This document shows, one piece after another, positions 23,801-33,512 of a stretch of DNA of 64,000 nucleotides. The notes beneath the pieces are model-generated. The model saw nothing but the letters and a program-made list of their open reading frames with translations, searched no databases and was not told the origin of the DNA. The stretch is from Chondrosia reniformis (Eukaryota > Porifera > Demospongiae > Chondrillida > Chondrillidae). Both the position numbers and the translations under genes were made by a program. The DNA lies in NCBI GenBank assembly GCA_947172415.1, contig OX359193.1, positions 506,501 to 570,500 of the forward strand. Direction: 5' to 3'. Numbering within the stretch: position 1 is the first letter of the stretch; every line of letters begins with the position of its first letter.

Positions 23801-26800
23801 ACATATTTGTAAACAATACACCAAGCTCACACATATTTGTAAACAATACACCAAGCTCACACATATTTGTGTAAAAGGGTAGCATATGTGAATACAAAAC
23901 ACGTGAAAGCATTAAAAAGAGCTTAGCACCTTGTTAAGCAAAGCTTTGCATATCACAAAACCTCCTACAGCAAAATCACTATATTTCAAGTACCTAATTT
24001 GAAGATAGCTTGCAATCCTACTAATCAGTGAGAGGGGTAGTTTTGTGAAATATGTTAGGAATGCCATCCCCCAGGAGGAGACAAACAAAATACCTCAGAA
24101 AATCAGTCTAACAGTACACAAGGGACACTGTTCCCATGACTCAATAAACTGTCTACTTTCATGTGTACATTTCTAGGAATTTTAAGTGTAATAAAATATT
24201 TTCAGTCAAGCATGACATTCCAAGGAAGGAAATTTCAATTGCTGCTTCAATGGCATTCTGAGGAACAGAATATATTCTTAAGTTGATACATTCATAATTT
24301 CCACTATATTGATACATTCAGCTTCTACCTTCACAAAAATAATTATATAGACCAAATGAAATTAGCGACAATGCAACAATAAGAAGACACTACATGGTGC
24401 TAGTTGGTTCCCAAGCTGTTACCGGCCCACCCTAAGTAAACATGTTTATATAAAAAGATTTTGCACCTAACAACAGTTTCCCAGACCATCAACAGGTGGA
24501 ACCTGATCATGACTTCACTGCTCTGTATTCATCGAAAAATGCTTAGTTTAGCAGTAGAGACACACTAGATGGATTATTTTCATAACAACAGAAAGTACCA
24601 ATTTATTATCTAATACACACACACTATTCTATGGTTGGATATACTTAACCGGTAGTTTTAATCTTACACTTTGTTCACAGCTGATTTCAAAGGAGCTTAT
24701 GTATACAAAGGTGTTCATTTCTGTGGATTCCTATGGCTATATACAAGTGTCCTGTATGTACACTAACCTCATTAATATTATACACTAAAAACAAGTGGTA
24801 TATAGGATGGCCAAAAAGATATATATACCAAATATAGATATTATATATACAACAGTTCTTCCACCATATGTCTACATAATCAATGGAACTATTATAATAA
24901 CTACGTACCTATATAATACATATAGGGGGTTACTATATACAGTAGGCAACAGAATTTTACTGTTATTATTGACTTTAAAATTATACCTGCCCCACAGCCT
25001 TAAGAAGGATAAGCTGGTTATTGATGAGATAGAGAATATCACTAATAAAATTCCATATGTACATCTTGGAAAGGCTACACTTAACTGCAGTTTGTAACAC
25101 TAATTTGTTCAAAGACCCAATTAACAGTGATACCCTGTTGTATTTATTCTGAAACTTTAATCATGAAGGAGTTCAACCCACCTTAACAAGTTTAGCAATA
25201 GCACAATATAAAAACAGTATGTTCTAATAATCTAATTTCCTCCATTCTCATTGATGTCAATACAATTATCAATTATGACACTAAGACATATTACAAACAC
25301 CACCAATCTAGAACTAATGGTTACATAGCAACCTATAGTACCAGAAAATGGAAGGACAAGATAAAACAGTAAGAAATGATCAAGATAAAAACAAGTTTAA
25401 GATGCCAAGACCTTTCCACATGATTTAGGGAAAAAAAGGTCTCACTCAGTTTACTAGGAAATAGGTGAATAGAGATGCCAAATAAGGCAATAATATTATA
25501 TATTGCTTTCAAAATTGTTTAAAAGTAACAGATTGTGTATGACTCCCATTCAACTGTCTATGACACTTAATTGAAACACACCAGTCTAAGGTGCATGTCC
25601 AAACATGAGATTGTAAATCTGCAGGGATCAGCAGTTAGATCACTCAGAGGTCACATGATCCTGTGTACTTCAGTACACCAATACATGACAATCGAGATCA
25701 TGCAACTGAAGAAAAACTTTTCATGTACTCTAGTCTGGGGTTTGATGTATATATGCATGAGATCAGTCCATCATTATCAAATAGTGTGTATAAAATCTTT
25801 ACAAACTTTAAGAGTTGATTAAACTAATTGGATAGCTATACATTGTAAAATATAATTTTATCAATGTTTACAAACAATAACTCTACATCAGAATCTTTGG
25901 CAATGAAAGCTACTATAAGCTATAGCTATCTAATTCACTGTACATTGACTATTTCACATTAAAGAGAATCTAAAGAGAAGAGTCAACTTGTTTTCATACA
26001 AACAGAATTTATAAGGCTAAACCATATACAGATATAGGGTAAGACAAGTTCAATTTCAAGGATTCTGATCTCAAGAAGATCAAGGTAAAAGAACTCTTAT
26101 AATGTCTAACACAGGTAATCAGTGATCTAATGAAAGAACAGGATACTAGAAGCCCACAGACACTGGCAGCATAGCTCTAGCATACACCACAAATGAGTTA
26201 TTAAATTTACAGTTACAACTGACAGACCACAAAGCTAAGGAAAGTGGGAGCCTTTTAATTTTGAATTGCACTTCTTATCAAAGGAGAGAAGACATCAATC
26301 AGACTTCCTGCAAAGCCCCAGACTAGAATCTGACACCTAAGACTAGTGTCTGACAAGTGCATAAGACATTCATGCTCAGCACATAGACATTGCTGATGAA
26401 AAGGAGTTGATAAGAGACTAATGCTTAGCAATAAGTACTCTGTCTCCTATGATGAAAGAAAATCACAAAAACCTAATTATTGTTTTTTATAAACATTATT
26501 CCATTCTAATATTTCACAAACAAAGATCATTGACAAGGTAAAGATTCCCAGGGTCACTGCTAAAGGGTGGAATTCCCAGAAACAGCTGTCTGGCCCAGTG
26601 GAGAAAAAGAGAAGGAGAAGGAGAAAACTGTTGTATCCTCATTTAATGCTCTCACTAGGTTTAGTTTCCTATAGACCTCTATTCTAAAGTAGATGTAGCA
26701 CGTTGACAAATGGTGTGTTAGATTATTCATACACACAGTGTGAACAAGGCATGTCAGTGTTATAAGCCTCACCATGTACTTCCCTCAACTGTGAGATAGC

Positions 26801-29472
26801 AGTCTTCAGTTTCTCTTGAGATTCAGAGGAAAGAAAGGCATACATATCATCATGAAATATGGAGTAACTGCTTTCTTTGAACAACTGGCCAACTGTCACT
26901 TTCGGTTGAAGTTCCAGCATACCCTATACATATTAGATAACCCTTATAAATTTTCACCAAATATGGACCAGCTGATATGACAAAATGTACACATCATAAA
27001 TCAATAATATTTACTATCTTCAAGGAATGGACAGCTGAGCTTGTGTGTCAGTTACTTGGAGCATATTTTCACAGGTTTCTGGTATTATATATGTATATAT
27101 AGGATGTACACTGTTAGGGACACTATACATACAGCTCTTAGTATTAGCCAATCAAAGCAACTTGACCACAGCCAATCAAAAGGAACCTACACAAACCTTA
27201 CAAAGAGCTAACATTACATATTAAAGTGGTACATATAGGTCAGAAAAAAGATGACTGGTCAGTGTCATTAGAGTGACACGACACTGCGACACTAATCAAA
27301 CATCCCTTGTATGCTGCCAGTTGGATTCATTAAATAAAGGACATTGTCTCTGACAGGTAGCCATATCAGACAAGAGTGTAATGATAAAAATGAAAAATGC
27401 AATGAACCAATGGAAATCGATCATGTTACATACATAATATAGCCAATGGCCAATTGGCCCAGTGGAGAAGAAGGAGAAGTATCATCATCCAAAGCTCTCA
27501 CTAGGTTTAGTTCCCTAAAGGCTTTTTACTCTAAAGTAGATGTAGCAAGTTCAGAAATGGTGTGTTTGATTATCATGTGAATTGAACAGTACCATTCAGT
27601 GAAGGTCTTGATAAATATGACAAATGTACGTAATGGTAAGACTTCAGTAAGATTCTGATATAATTAACGTTTGGACACAGTGTCACAGAAGAAGGAGAAC
27701 ATGTATTAAACTGAGGCATCACACAATAGCTGTATCCCACTTAATGGCAGTTCAGGAATTTTCACTCCTACATCAGTAATGCTTTGAACCCCATAATACT
27801 ACCAGGAATTACAACACGTACTTAAATGCCCTTTTTGAACTATGGACTTCAAAAATTTCTTTTACTAAAAATAGCCATAATATTATGCTCTAAAGTTGAA
27901 ATGGTTGTGGTGTGTTATCTGTATTGGAATGGTCACTGGTGCTTAAAAGGATGACCATTGTAACCAGAGACAGACAACACTGTTAACAAGTTTGTAGCCT
28001 TGACACAATCCCATGTTCAGTATTATGTAAAACAAGCTAATAAATAGGTACAACTCTCACCATGGAGAGGAACAATAATACATTGACTTCTTAAATCTTT
28101 ACTTTCGTGTAGATAACGCACACTATACACTACATGTTCTCCACTAAATACTGAACTGCTGTAGTTAAGGTGTGAATACGCTTAATTTCAATACTAACAG
28201 TAGAGATCCTTCACTAAGATATAGTGACTAAGGATTACTGTAGACTTCACCCAAGGTGAAAGCCAAATATGATAGTTTTAACTTATATCCAAAGATCAAA
28301 GACTTGAAATTCTTTGATGTTTAGGAAATTCAGTTCAATAACTATGTTCATACGTACATGAAGTATTTACATTGGTGAGTTAACATCTATTAACTATGCA
28401 TATGCACATTGGATTACTGTAAACATGGAGTAAACTAAGTGCATCTTCAACAGTACTCAAGTGTAGTAACAAATATGTTGAATAGATATAAGAATAGGCT
28501 AATAGACATATGTGAGCATAGAGAGGCAAAAAATTCAAACTGAAGAGACACACGGATTCTTAAGAAGCAAACTATAACATTTTGTATAGATACTGGTATC
28601 TGACTAAATATAAATTATATATTACTACTATTTAGTATATGATAGCAGCTATCTTGACAATCACTGCAGTAGTCACACTGATTGGTATTTACCTTAATAT
28701 CTATTTCAGTTAAACCAGCAACTTCACAGAAAGATTTCATGTCAATTAATGTATCTAACTCTTTTTCAACTGTTAGACGCTTGTCTGGATCTTCAATAGA
28801 CTGCAAGGCAGTGTGCTTGACTTCTAATTGTTCCGCAAAAAATTTGTAAAGCTTGGTTTGCTGTGAGGAAAATGGAAAAGTAACTAAAAAGGGAAGTCTA
28901 CAGTAATGTCATACAGTAAGGGAAGGAAACTTTATTTTTAAAAAAATTGATTTTTGAGACTGCGTATAGATAGTCAACGGTTCTAATAGAGGCACAAGGT
29001 TCTTGCTGATTGCTCTTACGAGGTCCTCCAGAGTGGTCTGAGAGTCGTCTACAGCGACAAGATATCTCACCTTGGGTCGAATGCATATATAGATTATACG
29101 GAGACAAAAAAGGACTTTTCGCATGACGAAGCAAGACAATTTACAAAAGTCAAAACCTACATATGTAAAACTAAGCCCCAAAAATAAACTATAATAGGAG
29201 ATTCTAAACATATTAATATACATGGCAGGCCATACGACAAAATAGGTCCAACGAGGGCTTACCAATGTACGAATCATACTCCTCAGATCGCTATTCGCAG
29301 TGGGGAGAGATCTGTTTGACACAAGATTACGACAGTAGAGGTTGATAATCATCTGCCGCCCGCCAATCTTGTCCTTTGCAGTAGCAATGTCTGTGGCGTT
29401 AATATTGCCCTTCTCCTGGGCCCCTTTTTCATTTATGGTCGAAATCACCATCCTTTCGGCTGCATCACACAT
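17811..29472 (-). CDS. KSR: Kinase Suppressor of Ras-like scaffold
   Basis: Eighteen exons (29472-29263, 29070-29020, 28860-28693, 26923-26773, 23707-23099, 22258-22180, 21865-21779, 21522-21380, 20964-20598, 20498-20435, 20311-20186, 19984-19896, 19360-19187, 19069-18973, 18878-18742, 18662-18516, 18314-18191, 17960-17811) give about 990 aa. Order: KSR CA1 coiled coil/SAM-like region (TLEDLQTKLYKFF, KLKTAISQLREV), Ser-rich linker, C1 zinc finger split over three exons (HRF...CDFCKKSLYLGVQCKLC...CHKHCKKKVPESC, about residues 421-468), Ser/Thr-rich linker, kinase domain from about 690. Kinase hallmarks of KSR: RHENVVLFMGVC, HKDL rather than HRDL, PRGWLNYVAPE, SDIYAFG, WNYTPEERP. KSR scaffolds RAF, MEK and ERK. 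Odd points: no glycine-rich loop, DVG for DFG, Asp for the helix C Glu, but the VAIK-type Lys is kept (VLVKK). Confidence 0.92.
22783..23068 (-). repeat. 24-bp minisatellite in KSR intron 5
   Basis: About twelve copies of ACTACTGAGTACAGAGGGGTGGGG (24 bp). On the coding (minus) strand each unit reads pyrimidine-rich CCACCCCTCTGTACTCAG, a 3' splice-site-like string. Confidence 0.92.
23709..23868 (-). repeat. 30-bp tandem repeat in KSR intron 4
   Basis: Five copies of a 30-bp unit (AAACAATACACCAAGCTCAC ACATATTTGT) ending a few bases before the acceptor of exon 5. Confidence 0.9.
23869..26535. other. KSR intron 4 interior
   Basis: AT-rich intron DNA; no exon, RNA gene or repeat recognised. Confidence 0.5.
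26536..26737 (+). repeat. Hammerhead-bearing interspersed repeat, copy 4
   Basis: Includes the ribozyme region: GGGTCA helix I arm, mutated core CTGCTAA (26557-26563), GAAA (26579-26582), CAGCTGTC (cleavage after 26590), TGGCCC helix I arm, then the body. Within KSR intron 4, antisense to the gene. Confidence 0.8.
26924..28692. other. KSR intron 3
   Basis: 1.8-kb AT-rich intron; apart from the repeat at 27455-27580 nothing was recognised. Confidence 0.5.
27455..27580 (+). repeat. Hammerhead-bearing interspersed repeat, copy 5
   Basis: Homology to the family starts at TGGCCCAGTGGAG, exactly at the predicted hammerhead cleavage position, and runs through the body. The preceding ribozyme half is absent, as expected for insertion of a self-cleaved RNA 5' end. 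Confidence 0.75.
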
Positions 29473-30519
29473 ACGGAATTTTCCCAACAAAATTACTTGA
29501 GAATTATCTTGAAACAAGTGACGGTTCCAACAGCCAGCGGTACTTGAAGGAGCATACGACGACCTTAACTTTAAACAACTGCACTGACGACGAGAGGAGG
29601 ATCTACAACTACACTGGAATTGTTAAGATGTGTGAAGTGGTAAACACGATGCGATCCAATAACTGGCGATACTTAATTGATTCTTTTTTTCCAAACTAGA
29701 CAGCACCAATATAACAAATGGATCAACTATTATTAGTTGAAGAAGCACTTCGCGTTGTACTTTCCGTCAAGCTCGTTTAACTATATTCATTGTTCAAATA
29801 ACGATATTCACTGTTTACTTATGTGCGATTTTTCAATAAATTACGATTATGGGGTTTACCTCTAATTACTACGATCCACTGGAGTCGTTCATCTGCAATT
29901 TTGAATTATAGAGTGACATAATTTCTCAATTAATAACCCGAAGAACAACAAAATTAATGTTACAAAGTCGATATATACTATGCCTTGAATCTCCATGCAA
30001 CGGCCTAATTTTGCATATTTAATATACATAATAGCAAAGAAATTCGTTTGGGCGACTGTATTTTAAAACTTTGTAGGTTAAGATAGCACAGAAGAGATTT
30101 TTATGTCGCGTTTTAATAATTTTGAAATGTGCAGGCTTACAAAAACAACTCAACTTTTGTATAATTCCTCTTTTACCACCAAGCATCGTCAATAATTACA
30201 TTTGGTTTCGTTTTGTTATCTATACATGTATAATTACAATCAAGGACTACACAGTGCAAGTTACAAATTCAAGTGACTCCTAGGATAATTACAATCAAGT
30301 ATATTAAACAGTATAAGACTCTAGTCACACTGCTGCAGGCTTGAAAAAGCATTAAAATCCTCGACTTCTACATACTATAAGAAATTAGTAATTTATATAT
30401 CAATCATATAAGGAAGAACACATGGTCTACTAATTATCTTTTCACACCACCTTACTAAGTTAGTATAGACTGAAAATGATGCATTTGGATACCATATATC
30501 AACAAAAGTTCCATGAACT
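29473..30519. other. Intergenic region 5' of KSR
   Basis: Contains the presumed KSR promoter and 5' UTR next to 29472; otherwise AT-rich with no gene recognised. Confidence 0.5.
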
Positions 30520-30880
30520 CAAATGAGATGTGCATTTAATTGACATTTGTTCTGTCATCAGGGCAAAAACTATACGATATGTAGCTACATTTTCCTTCTT
30601 GATTATGCATGATCACTGATATAAAATACTGGGTCAGATTGACAACACATGCCACCATGGGTTCATGATCGTATATACCTTGACACACTGAATACCTAAT
30701 TTTCAAACATTTTTTGTGTTGGAGTTTCCTGTTCTTCCACGACAACTCTCTTTTCGTCTAACATGAGCACATTAATTGATAACCAATTTGAGGAGAACCA
30801 CAATGGATGGGAGACTGGGGTGGTTCCATTAGGAGCTTCAACAATTTTCCAACTTGCAATCATATGAATAAATATATAGA
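30520..30880 (-). pseudogene. Inverted GATM exon 4 fragment
   Basis: On the minus strand this stretch matches exon 4 and flanking introns of the two GATM genes ([20 protein letters not shown]... [14 protein letters not shown]). The acceptor is altered (TGCAAGTTGG instead of TGCAGGTTGG), and one A is missing in the run before the last codons (TTTGAAAATTAGG against TTTGAAAAATTAGG), a frameshift. No other GATM exons lie beside it. A broken, inverted third copy. Confidence 0.88.
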
Positions 30881-32192
30881 TTATCTTTGTCTATATGCAT
30901 GGATAATACCTTCCTATGTAGGGAAAAGCTATATAAGAGTTCTTATACTACATAGTCCTATATGTATAGTGTGCAAAGCACAGGAATAAATACACATCAT
31001 ATAAATATGGAGGTATGATAGTGGTCCAGAGACCACTATCTCACCTCCATGCTATATACACGAGACTACGCATTATCAGTGTTGGACCATTGAATCGCGA
31101 ATCTCTTATCTCTATAATGTGTGACGTCACAAGACGTTTTTATAGGATCCACATGTATAGGTAAATTCCTTAGTCACTAATTACAATGTTTCTTGTAAAT
31201 GCCTTTTTGCAATTGTGCAATCTATCTGCCAAAGCGATTTGCCATTCACGCATTAATACTTCAAGTGCACGTGATACATGACATTATATTAGTCATTGCG
31301 AAAAAGGTTTTTAAGTAGAGATGTATTATTAACTATTAGATACCTCCTACAATGAAGCGAGTTTTATTTCATTTGTAGTATGTCCCTTAAGCCTTTTTTT
31401 GTCTTCTTGTGCAGTACTACATGAAGCTCTAGTGTGCTTGCATATGGTGCACTCAAATTATTTAAAGAATAGTAACACGGAATCTGATATTGACTATAGA
31501 GGGAACAATCAGTAGCTGAAGAAGTGCCTGATCGGAGGCCTATTGACACAATCAAGAACTGGCAAGGTGAAGCATTGATAAGCTTTTTAGGTAACTCAGG
31601 ACTTTACATTGTAAATTACAGAATGGGTAGAGATGATTTCACATGTGCATGTGCATGTCAGGGAGAGGAAGTTCGGTAGTGGACTACCACCTCTCAGTTT
31701 AGTCAAAATCCTTCTTGGTCCCCTACTTCCACACATTTGCATGGAGTTGTACCCTCTCTCAGAAATCTCACGAAGGACACTGAGTTTTGGCTTACTCTCT
31801 AATTATGTCTCCCTTCTCTTTAACTGCTCTCCACACTCCACACGTTTTAGCATGCATAACTCTTTCAGAGATACCACATCTAAATCATTATGATGAGGGT
31901 CTACTTTGTCCCATCCAATTCTGCCAGGTTTGAATGAAGGTCCGAGCTCAATCCATTTTACCTTTCAACCCAATTCTGAAGTGACTCCTATATTAAACAG
32001 TACAAGACTTTAATCATATTTAAAATTTAATGGCCGAGGCCTTTATATATGTCATACCATGTCCCTTGTGTGCAAGTTACCAAATGGTCTCTAACCCAGT
32101 TGACTATGTGAATGCATGCAACCAACCATCGGTACTCCTAGCTCCTCTCAAGGTAAATCAAAGCTGCTGAGACCCCTTTAAGACTGCGCGCT
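30881..32192. other. Intergenic region before the GATM duplication
   Basis: No gene supported. Holds an imperfect hairpin near 31009-31051 (ATAGTGGTC/GACCACTAT) and a GTGACGTCAC palindrome at 31121-31130 that resembles sites in the GATM promoters. Confidence 0.5.
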
Positions 32193-32410
32193 GTACTTCT
32201 CAATAACTTTTAACATTTTTATTTTTAACATTTTACTTTCCTGTAGAGTGCTACATGAGGTATATATATACTCTCACCCTAGTGTCTCGTTTTACCAAAT
32301 CTCCAACAAACATAGAACTTAAAGCCAAACGTCGTGTGACGTCACACATAATGGAGGCGAGAGAATAATGGTCTGGTCTGTACGCGATTACTTAGCTATA
32401 AAAGTGAATT

Positions 32411-32749
32411 CCAGTGGCGGATCTAGGGTGGTGCCTGGATAGCCCAGGCACCACCCTTAGCCCAGACAAGCTTCTATTTTTTCCTTAAGAATTACCATTA
32501 TTACTAGCACAAAAACGATTTTAACTAAACATTAGAAACGGTAACTAACCAGTTTTAGACTACTGCATAGTCTAAGTACATCGTATGAAGCTTCATGATG
32601 TACTTAGACTATGCAGTAGTCTAAAACGTTCTATTACTCTCTTCCTTCTTGCTGAACGCCATCTTTCTTTGACGTCTTGCGCAATCTAATTGCTTCCTGT
32701 GCCTGACCTGTGCACCACCCAAAATAAGTTTCTCGATCCGCCACTGAAT
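32411..32749. mobile_element. hAT-like MITE with internal palindrome
   Basis: Termini CAGTGGCGGATCTAGG... and ...CGATCCGCCACTG are inverted repeats of the widespread hAT type. Flanks show a GAATTC duplication, and the duplicated GATM copy 2 locus (about 38006-38020) has the uninterrupted GAATTCATCAATG, an empty site. Inside, 32550-32628 is a near-perfect palindrome (TTTTAGACTACTGCATAG... mirrored, AAGCTT at its centre). No transposase. Confidence 0.85.
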
Positions 32750-32773
32750 TCATCAATGGTAAACCTATAAAAG

Positions 32774-33482
32774 CATAGACTAACCAACATACGGGATTGG
32801 AAACGCGTGACGTCATTAAATCGAAACTTGGAACACCGGAAATTCTGCTTAGTTACGGGAAAGTGTTAGAAAATGGCCGACCGAATCGATACGTATAGTT
32901 TGTTTCTGAGCTTCGTGACTTCTCTTGAAAACGGAATCCATTCAAACAACTTTTCGAAAAGAGGAAAGACACAAAACACCGAGATCAAGCGATTTTTAGA
33001 AGCAGCGAGTGCACAGGAAGAAATAGTAAGACAATTTTCGATCGATCTTTATGAAGCTGTGCAGCGCTGTATAATATTATCACGTGCTACTGAGCAACAA
33101 TGTCGAGAAAGGTCCTCAAAGGCTTTTTACCAGCTGCAACTAAAAGTTGTTATCGATTTATGGCATAAAGTCCATCGTGAGCTCTCTTTGCAGCCTCCAG
33201 ACCCTCTTTGGCCTCAAACCATAACTAGGCTTATTTTTGAGGATTCATTGGCAAAAAGGCTATCAGAGATTATCACTGCCATTGCTTAGAGGGGAAACCC
33301 CTTCGTTATTCGACGTTATAAGCTGGCGATAGCCCTAAAAGTATAGCGAATGTCACTACGGAAACTCGTTACTTAGAAACCACAATGGATCAGGAGTTCC
33401 AACACGGAAGTACGACGTCACCATATAAATATCTGTATAGTGACGCCACGCGTTTCCAATCCCGTATGTTGGTTAGTCTATG
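32774..33482. mobile_element. 709-bp terminal-inverted-repeat element with one ORF
   Basis: Left end 32774-32815 and right end 33441-33482 are 42-bp inverted repeats with one mismatch (CATAGACTAACCAACATACG...). The homologous interval of GATM copy 2 has only about 17 unrelated bases here, so this is an insertion or was lost there. The ends are compatible with a TA or AT target duplication. It carries an intronless 138-codon frame and no transposase. Each end contains a GTGACGTCA-like site. Confidence 0.85.
32873..33289 (+). CDS. Unknown 138-aa protein inside the inverted-repeat element
   Basis: Intronless frame MADRIDTYSLFLSFV... ending SEIITAIA, between the inverted repeats. Predicted mostly helical, no Cys, no signal peptide or transmembrane segment; notable conserved-looking strings are AFYQLQLKVVIDLWHKVHR and PPDPLWPQTITRLIFE. 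The start context AAAATGGCCGA is YY1-like. Not recognised as a transposase. It could be an N-terminal remnant of a larger element protein, a passenger gene, or a host gene trapped in the element. Confidence 0.6.
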   Translation: MADRIDTYSLFLSFVTSLENGIHSNNFSKRGKTQNTEIKRFLEAASAQEEIVRQFSIDLYEAVQRCIILSRATEQQCRERSSKAFYQLQLKVVIDLWHKVHRELSLQPPDPLWPQTITRLIFEDSLAKRLSEIITAIA

Positions 33483-33512
33483 ATTTCTATAAGAAGGATA
33501 AACTTCTCGAAA

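Noticed and set aside
26391-26430. CTGATGA near 26391 as another hammerhead
   Set aside because: No GAAA at the right spacing and no helix II.
26545-26735. tRNA-derived SINE (A-box TGGCCCAGTGG, B-box GGTTTAGTTCC)
   Set aside because: The boxes are loosely matched and about 70 nt apart; the hammerhead explanation accounts for more of the conserved bases. Not excluded, since both could be combined.
31633-31893. 86-aa plus-strand frame before the GATM genes
   Set aside because: No start context, splice partners or recognisable family; possibly old transposon sequence, not supportable.
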